NCBI RefSeq assembly: GCF_013466605.1
Contig: NZ_CP059162.1
Span: 4,092,001 to 4,156,000 of the forward strand
Origin: Pseudomonas chlororaphis subsp. aurantiaca
GTDB lineage: Bacteria; Pseudomonadota; Gammaproteobacteria; Pseudomonadales; Pseudomonadaceae
DNA: 64,000 nt
Direction of reading: 5' to 3'
A program made the position numbers and the translations under genes. A model generated the notes under the pieces. That model saw nothing but the letters and a program-made list of their open reading frames with translations. It ran no database searches and was not told the origin of the DNA. Numbering within the stretch: position 1 is the stretch's first letter; each line of letters starts with the position of its first letter. Positions 63,668-64,000 of this stretch are shown piece by piece.

Positions 63668-63853
63668 CCTATCCGCCGGGGCGCGCAATGCGCCTCGGTC
63701 TATGACTCAACGGTTGCAGCACAATAACTATCGCCGGCATCGTTATGGCCGTTATTCAGAACTGCCTTATATAACTTTCCCCTTCATTTATCTGAGTTCC
63801 GATACAGACCTTACTTAAAGCTGAACGAACATATGATTCGTGGCAATTTAATC

Positions 63854-63882
63854 TTGACTTGACAGGTTGGCCTGAGTAAATT
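63854..63882 (+). promoter_or_regulatory. Predicted sigma-70 promoter
   Basis: TTGACT (63854-63859), a 17-base spacer and TAAATT (63877-63882) in an AT-rich stretch about 50 bases before the ATG of the last gene. The remaining intergenic region 63668-63853 shows no gene. Confidence 0.55.
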
Positions 63883-63887
63883 GCGCG

Positions 63888-63910
63888 GGCCGGCCAAACC
63901 GGCCTTTTTT
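63888..63910 (+). terminator. GC hairpin with T-run between promoter and last gene
   Basis: GGCCGG (63888-63893) and CCGGCC (63899-63904) pair around CCAAA and are followed by six T. It could end read-through from the yjf operon, or be a 5' leader hairpin of the next gene because the predicted promoter lies directly upstream. Confidence 0.6.
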
Positions 63911-63929
63911 CAACTCACTAAAGAAGCCA

Positions 63930-64000
63930 ATGGACACAGTATCTAGACGCTGTCTGGTCGATGCGCTTGCGCAAGGCTGGGCACTTAACCCAGAAAATGA
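63930..64000 (+). CDS. Start of an unidentified gene, cut by the window end
   Basis: An ATG at 63930 opens a frame still open at the window end: MDTVSRRCLVDALAQGWALN and a few more residues. It follows a good promoter, but no clear ribosome site is seen (AAGAAG lies four bases before the ATG). Too short to identify. Confidence 0.4.
   Translation, partial: MDTVSRRCLVDALAQGWALNPEN

Overview
The window is a piece of chromosome from a Pseudomonas, most likely of the P. fluorescens group (P. protegens / P. chlororaphis-like). The grounds are uniformly high GC with strong G/C third-position bias, several Pseudomonas-type REP palindrome pairs, and gene order shared with P. aeruginosa PAO1 around PA1807-PA1818 (npp/yej peptide transporter, mltD, gloB, a YafS-like methyltransferase, rnhA, dnaQ, ldcA). 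No tRNA, rRNA, CRISPR array or intact insertion sequence was seen.

Layout. 1-2.8 kb: end of a Bat-type operon (VWA/TPR protein, BatD) and a small orphan gene. 2.8-5.1 kb: a less GC-rich accessory patch with a PAAR-tipped type VI effector carrying a toxin-44-like C-terminus, a putative immunity gene and the tail of an IS30-family transposase. 5.2-10.7 kb: sbcD-sbcC-GST operon, closed by a REP pair that contains the GST stop codon. 10.8-13.6 kb: four tiny, mostly exported proteins, a lactonase-type beta-propeller and a DUF5629 protein. 13.8-19.4 kb: MMPL/RND exporter with a YCF48-like partner, then a SulP transporter. 19.4-25.9 kb: a six-gene minus-strand run nadK - phosphoesterase - rhomboid - DUF1315 - DUF2797 - pepN with overlapping or closely spaced genes. 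26-31.4 kb: DUF1853, arsR-arsB, a ChrR-like flavin reductase, a LysR regulator and an acetyltransferase. 31.4-47.5 kb: ldcA, dnaQ, rnhA, methyltransferase, gloB, mltD and the five-gene peptide importer. Two genes on the opposite strand, a DUF2388 exported protein and a GDPD-like lipoprotein, lie between dnaQ and rnhA. 47.5-57.2 kb: degenerate GGDEF protein, a three-gene molybdenum hydroxylase operon with cytochrome c, SDR/LysR divergent pair, VOC protein, AraC/LysE pair, two GNATs and a broken gene fragment.

57.2-63.7 kb holds the most interesting system: eight co-directional genes encoding DUF2170 (YjfI), PspA/IM30 (YjfJ), a rhomboid protease, a K+-channel/RCK protein, DUF2491 (YjfK), DUF350 (YjfL), a DUF1190 Ser/Gly-rich lipoprotein (YjfM) and a glutathionylspermidine-synthase-like ATP-grasp ligase (YjfC). 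It is the E. coli yjfIJKLMC set with a rhomboid and an ion channel added. Two identical 10-bp palindromes and a 20-bp palindrome lie just upstream. I infer an envelope-stress device that combines membrane binding, ion flux, intramembrane proteolysis and a ligase. Its chemistry and substrate are not known to me. The window ends with a promoter, a GC hairpin and the first codons of another gene.
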